Of a stretch of DNA of 7,936 bases, positions 4,489-7,936 are shown piece by piece (the first letter of the stretch is position 1; each line of letters opens with the position of its first letter). Location of the stretch: NCBI GenBank assembly GCA_017452945.1, contig JAFTLD010000104.1, forward strand, positions 1 through 7,936, written 5' to 3'. Under the pieces are notes generated by a model. It saw only the letters and a list, made by a program, of their open reading frames with translations, had not been told where the DNA came from and did no database searches. The DNA comes from Clostridia bacterium (GTDB taxonomy: Bacteria; Bacillota_A; Clostridia; Oscillospirales; CAG-272). Made by a program: the position numbers and the translations under genes.

Positions 4489-7400
4489 ATGGCAACAAAC
4501 CCGCAATTCAAAGTGATACAACTGGCCAAGGACCTGGGACTTAAGAGCAAGGATATCGTGGATCTCTGTGCAGAAAAGGGCATGGACGTCAAAACACAGA
4601 AAATGCTCGATCCGGGTGAATTCGATCTTCTTTTTGACGCGCTTACCAAATCCCGTCAGGTGGATAATATTGACGATTACTTAGATGGGGTGACCTATAT
4701 TCCCTCCCGCCTTCCCAAGAAGGAAAAGCCCGAGGTAGTAGCAGCCCGCGCGGATGCCGCAAAAGCAGAAGCTGCAAAGGCAGAAATTGCAAATGCAGAA
4801 GCCGCAAAGGCGGCAGAAGCTGCAAAGGCAGCGGAAAAAGCAGCAGCCGAGAAGGCAGAAGCCGCAAAAGCGGCAGAAGCTGCTAAAGCAGCGGAGAAAG
4901 CGGCAGCTGAAAAGGCAGAAGCCGCAAAGGCGGCAGAAGCTGCTAAAGCAGCGGAGAAAGCAGCAGCTGAAAAGGCAGAGGCGGACAAGGTAGCGGCACA
5001 AAAGGCTGCAGCGCGTGCGGCAGCCATTGAAAGAGCAGCAGCGATCGAGGCAGCGGCAAGAGCAGCGGCTGATAAGCGTGCGCAGGCAGCAGAGCAAAGA
5101 CGTCCCGCAGGTGCGCAAGGCCAGGATCGCAGAAATGCATCCGCACAGGGTCAGGGTCAGCGTCCCGCACAGGGCCAGGATCGCAGAAATGCACCCGTAC
5201 AGGGACAGAATGACAGATTCAACCGCGACGGCCAAGATCGCAGAAACGCGCCCGCGCAAGGTCAGGGTCAGAACGACAGATTCAACCGCGACTCTCAGGA
5301 TCGCAGAAACGCACCCGCACAGGGACAGAACGACAGATTCAACCGTGACGGACAGAATCAAAGACCTGCACCCCAGGGACAGGATCGCGGCAGAGATAAC
5401 GGCCGCCCGAACAATAACCAAAGACCCAATAATAATTACAACCAAAGAGGTGGGGATAAGGACGATTACGTGCCTTCCGCACCCAGAGAAAAATTCCAGG
5501 TACAGGCCATCGTGCGCGGTCAGACGCCCAAGGGCGGCGACGGTCAGCATAAGAAGGGCGCTGTACGCGTAGTAGATACCAGAACCACCGAGGTCGACCT
5601 TTCCAAGTACGACGAAAAGCTGGACAGCTTTGTCACCGAGAGCGACAGAGATCTGCGCAGTGGCAGCCAGCGCGGCGGCAAGAAGCAGCAGATCGGCAAG
5701 CCCACAGGCAAGAACCAGAAGGGCGGCAAGAAGCAGCAGGTGGTGGTCAAGCAGGTCGTTCGCGTGGAGATTCCCGAGGAAATTTCGGTGGGCGAGCTTG
5801 CAAGCCGACTCAAGGCAACCGCAGGCGAGGTCATCAAGAAGCTGGTGGGACTTGGCGTTATGGCAACCGTCAACCAACTGGTCGACTATGATACCGCTGC
5901 TATGGTCTGCGAGGAAATGGGCGCAGAGTACAGCCGCGAGGTAGTCGTGACCATTGAAGAAAAGCTGTTTGATCAAACCGAGGATACCGATGAGATGCTG
6001 CTGCCCAGAGCACCCGTTGTGTGCGTTATGGGACACGTTGACCACGGTAAGACCTCTATTCTGGACGCCATCCGTCATGCAAACGTCACCGCAGGCGAGG
6101 CAGGCGGTATTACCCAGCACATCGGTGCGTACAGAGTCAAGATCAACGATCAGGATATTACCTTCTTGGATACCCCCGGCCACGAGGCGTTCACCGCTAT
6201 GAGAGCGCGCGGCGCACAGGCAACGGATATTGCAATTCTTGTCGTAGCAGCAGACGACGGCATCATGCCTCAGACGGTTGAGGCGATCAACCACGCCAAG
6301 GCTGCAGGCATTGACATTGTCGTAGCCATCAACAAGATGGATAAGCCTACGGCCAACCCCGACGCGGTCAAGCAGGAGTTGACCAAGTACGAGCTGGTAC
6401 CCGAGGAGTGGGGCGGTGACGTCATTTGCGTTCCCGTTTCTGCGCTGACCAAGCAGGGCATTGACGATCTTTTGGAGAGCGTGCTGCTGGTTGCAGAGGT
6501 CAAGGAGCTCAAGGCCAACCCCGACCGTCGTGCAAAGGGTATTATCATCGAGTCCAGACTGGACAGAGGCCGCGGCCCCGTGGCTACCGTGCTGGTACAG
6601 AACGGTACGCTGCATGCGGGTGACGTCGTCATCGCAGGCACTGCCGTGGGCAGAGTCAGAGCCATGACCGACCATACCGGCAGAGCCGTTAAGGTTGCAG
6701 GTCCTTCCGTGCCTGTTGAGATCACCGGTCTTGCAGAGGTTCCGCAGGCAGGCGACCAGTTCGCAGCCGTTGAGGACGAAAAGATGGCAAGAGAACTGGC
6801 AGAGCAGAGAAAGGCAGAGGCAAAGGAAGAGGTCTTCAAGGCCAACTCCAGAGCCAACCTTAACGATCTGTTTGCACAGATCTCCGAGGGTGTTAAGGAT
6901 CTGAACATCATCATCAAGGCAGACGTGGACGGCTCGGCAGAGGCAGTTAAGCAGTCGCTGCAAAAGCTTTCCAACGAGGAAGTCAAGGTCAATATCATTC
7001 ACACCGCAGTTGGCGGTATCAACGAGGGTGACGTTATGTTGGCGGCAGCATCCAATGCCATCATTGTCGGCTTTAACGTGCGTCCCGATAAGAGCGCGCT
7101 TGACAGCGCAGAGCGTCAGAGCGTGGATATCCGCACCTACCGTATCATCTACGATTGCATCGAGGAGATCTCGGCTGCTATGAAGGGCATGCTTGCTCCG
7201 CAGTTTGTCGAGGTTTTGCAGGGACACGCACAGGTCAGACAGACCATTCACGTTCCCAACGTTGGCTTTATTGCAGGCTCTTACGTGCAGGACGGCAAGA
7301 TTACCCGTCAGTCGCAGATCCGCGTAGTGCGTGACGGCATCGTGATCTTCGAGGACGAGATCGCATCGCTGCGCCGCTTCAAGGACGACGTCCGCGAGGT

Positions 7401-7500
7401 TGCTGCAGGATACGAGTGCGGTGTTGGCCTGAAGAAGTTCAACGACATCCGCGTTGACGACATTCTGGAAGCATTCATCATGCAGGAAGTGGAAAGATAA
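4489..7500 (+). CDS. infB: Translation initiation factor IF-2
   Basis: This 1003-residue IF-2 is the GTPase that places fMet-tRNA on the 30S subunit and promotes subunit joining. Order: a first IF2_N helical domain (about 1-55), an Ala/Lys/Glu-rich region (about 80-200) with three 20-residue repeats, a Gln/Asn/Arg/Asp-rich region (about 205-330) with QDRRNA and NDRFNRD repeats, a Gly/Lys-rich stretch, and a second IF2_N domain (about 424-485). The G domain has GHVDHGKT (515-522), GGITQH (539-544), DTPGH (561-565), NKMD (615-618) and SAL (651-653), all intact. Domains II, III and IV fill the rest to 1003. AAGGAGGA ends 3 nt before ATG 4489, a strong but tight site. The length is above that of most Gram-positive IF-2 because of the linker. 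It is the last gene of the operon, 23 nt before a strong terminator. Confidence 0.97.
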   Translation: MATNPQFKVIQLAKDLGLKSKDIVDLCAEKGMDVKTQKMLDPGEFDLLFDALTKSRQVDNIDDYLDGVTYIPSRLPKKEKPEVVAARADAAKAEAAKAEIANAEAAKAAEAAKAAEKAAAEKAEAAKAAEAAKAAEKAAAEKAEAAKAAEAAKAAEKAAAEKAEADKVAAQKAAARAAAIERAAAIEAAARAAADKRAQAAEQRRPAGAQGQDRRNASAQGQGQRPAQGQDRRNAPVQGQNDRFNRDGQDRRNAPAQGQGQNDRFNRDSQDRRNAPAQGQNDRFNRDGQNQRPAPQGQDRGRDNGRPNNNQRPNNNYNQRGGDKDDYVPSAPREKFQVQAIVRGQTPKGGDGQHKKGAVRVVDTRTTEVDLSKYDEKLDSFVTESDRDLRSGSQRGGKKQQIGKPTGKNQKGGKKQQVVVKQVVRVEIPEEISVGELASRLKATAGEVIKKLVGLGVMATVNQLVDYDTAAMVCEEMGAEYSREVVVTIEEKLFDQTEDTDEMLLPRAPVVCVMGHVDHGKTSILDAIRHANVTAGEAGGITQHIGAYRVKINDQDITFLDTPGHEAFTAMRARGAQATDIAILVVAADDGIMPQTVEAINHAKAAGIDIVVAINKMDKPTANPDAVKQELTKYELVPEEWGGDVICVPVSALTKQGIDDLLESVLLVAEVKELKANPDRRAKGIIIESRLDRGRGPVATVLVQNGTLHAGDVVIAGTAVGRVRAMTDHTGRAVKVAGPSVPVEITGLAEVPQAGDQFAAVEDEKMARELAEQRKAEAKEEVFKANSRANLNDLFAQISEGVKDLNIIIKADVDGSAEAVKQSLQKLSNEEVKVNIIHTAVGGINEGDVMLAAASNAIIVGFNVRPDKSALDSAERQSVDIRTYRIIYDCIEEISAAMKGMLAPQFVEVLQGHAQVRQTIHVPNVGFIAGSYVQDGKITRQSQIRVVRDGIVIFEDEIASLRRFKDDVREVAAGYECGVGLKKFNDIRVDDILEAFIMQEVER
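4801..4980 (+). repeat. Three tandem 60-bp repeats inside infB
   Basis: Units at 4801-4860, 4861-4920 and 4921-4980 each encode the same 20 residues (105-124, 125-144, 145-164), built from AAKAAE and KAAAEK blocks. Units 1 and 2 differ at 7 bases and units 2 and 3 at 3 bases. Every difference is synonymous. The pattern predicts long charged alpha-helix (single-helix or coiled-coil type) between the N-terminal domains of IF-2. Confidence 0.93.
5122..5361 (+). repeat. Imperfect QDRRNA / NDRFNRD repeats inside infB
   Basis: QDRRNA occurs at residues 212-217, 230-235, 249-254 and 270-275 (DNA starts 5122, 5176, 5233, 5296). NDRFNRD occurs at 241-247, 262-268 and 281-287. They are joined by short QGQ/APAQGQ linkers with irregular spacing of 18-21 residues. 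The composition is Gln, Asn, Arg and Asp with few hydrophobics, so the region is predicted to be disordered and possibly RNA-binding. Confidence 0.88.
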
Positions 7501-7523
7501 TTTCCGCGGGAATAATAAAAAAC

Positions 7524-7564
7524 AGCAGGAATTTGTTCAAACATGAGCAAATTCCTGCTTTTTT
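7524..7564 (+). terminator. Strong bidirectional intrinsic terminator after infB
   Basis: AGCAGGAATTTG (7524-7535) pairs with CAAATTCCTGCT (7548-7559). The stem extends inward through TTCA/TGAG (one T-G wobble) to a 4-nt loop, 16 bp in all, and is followed by TTTTTT (7559-7564). An A-tract at 7517-7522 supplies the U-tract for the opposite strand, so it can also stop transcription coming from the convergent gene. Confidence 0.93.
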
Positions 7565-7644
7565 GGTATGCAAAAGGGATTGTTTCGGATTCTGTTGCAG
7601 CATTTTCGTCAGAAACCCATTCTGTTCGCACTCTCCCCCTATAA

Positions 7645-7679
7645 CGAAAGCAGGAGCCTGTTGCAGACTCCTGCTTTCG
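7645..7679 (-). terminator. Hairpin after the thioredoxin-fold gene, probable terminator
   Basis: CGAAAGCAGGAG (7645-7656) pairs with CTCCTGCTTTCG (7668-7679) over 12 bp, then after one mismatch CTG/CAG adds three pairs around a TTG loop. It lies 12 nt past the stop codon of the minus-strand gene. Neither strand has a proper U-tract (TTAT on the minus side), so it may protect the 3' end or act together with the bidirectional terminator further on. It shares AGCAGGA/TCCTGCT with that terminator. Confidence 0.5.
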
Positions 7680-7691
7680 CATATTTTGTTG

Positions 7692-7936
7692 TTAACGCTC
7701 CATCGCATCCTCCACGGCTGCCACCAGCTCTTCGTGCGTCACCGAGCCCTCAAATTTGGCTGTGATGATGCCGTCCCCGTTGACGACCACGGTCATCGGG
7801 TAGGTGCCTGTACCGCCAAGAGCGGTGTAGTAGCCGTCGTCTGCATCCAGACCGAACAGCATTTTGGTGTCGGGGAAGTTTGCCGCGATGTACTCGTCCG
7901 CCTCTTCGCTTGTGTACACCGTATGCAGCGCGATCA
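7692..7936 (-). CDS. C-terminal part of a thioredoxin-fold (TlpA-like) protein
   Basis: The minus-strand frame is open from the right edge to TAA at 7694-7692. The last 80 residues are visible, so the start and any CxxC motif lie outside the window. Visible are a helix TSEEADEYIAANFP, a strand and turn with FGLDADDGYYTALGG, the cis-proline segment TGTYPMTVVV, then GDGIITAKFEG and a final helix VTHEELVAAVEDAMER. This order of cis-Pro strand, 'G.I..' strand, 'G' and C-terminal helix is that of TlpA/ResA-type redox proteins, usually exported and membrane- or envelope-bound. A GTG at 7919 could be mistaken for a start, but coding continues upstream without a stop. Redox activity cannot be confirmed because the active site is not in view. 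Confidence 0.82.
   Translation of the reverse strand, partial: IALHTVYTSEEADEYIAANFPDTKMLFGLDADDGYYTALGGTGTYPMTVVVNGDGIITAKFEGSVTHEELVAAVEDAMER

Noticed and set aside
4681..7251. Very long open frame (856 codons) antisense to infB
   Set aside because: It is codon-aligned with infB and stays open because infB lacks TTA, CTA and TCA codons over that stretch. Its Cys/Leu/Val-rich composition is not protein-like, and infB is certain.
7478..7708. 76-codon minus-strand frame between the thioredoxin-fold gene and infB
   Set aside because: It runs through both terminator hairpins, has no ribosome binding site and no recognisable motif.

Overview
The window looks like a chromosomal piece from a Gram-positive anaerobe of class Clostridia, possibly a gut Oscillospirales/Ruminococcaceae-type organism. 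The evidence is the gene order rimP-nusA-ylxR-ylxQ-infB, a short NusA without C-terminal acidic repeats, strong AGGAGG-type ribosome binding sites, and a DUF559 gene beside palindromic repeats. The assignment is by gene content only; no 16S or other marker is present.

Layout. 1-57 (-): first 19 codons of an unknown gene that runs off the left edge. 58-275: non-coding, holding most of a pair of structured palindromic repeats in opposite orientation (174-220 and 263-311). 276-653 (-): small AT-rich DUF559 (Vsr-like/PD-(D/E)XK-type) endonuclease gene whose last codons lie inside the second repeat. 790-1983 (-): membrane acyltransferase-3 family protein with a clear promoter and a likely terminator. 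1984-2267: AT-rich divergent promoter region with several TGCA-centred dyads.

2268-7500 (+): a translation/transcription operon. It encodes RimP (30S maturation), NusA (transcription elongation, termination and antitermination), YlxR/RnpM (small RNA-binding protein), YlxQ (L7Ae family, K-turn binder) and IF-2 (initiator tRNA delivery). The genes are closely spaced, with 21 nt, 11 nt, a 4-nt overlap and 66 nt between them. One extended -10 promoter sits upstream, and a strong bidirectional terminator follows infB directly, so rbfA and truB do not follow here. 7692-7936 (-): C-terminal part of a convergent thioredoxin-fold (TlpA-like) protein running off the right edge.

The operon is ordinary in content. 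The parts most worth a second look are the REPIN-like inverted repeat pair fused to the DUF559 gene, the two different internal repeat regions in the IF-2 linker, a substituted GxxG loop in NusA KH1, and a hairpin with K-turn-like features between ylxQ (an L7Ae-family gene) and infB. I see no clear new multi-gene system. The DUF559/repeat unit is the best candidate for an under-described mobile or repeat-maintaining element.
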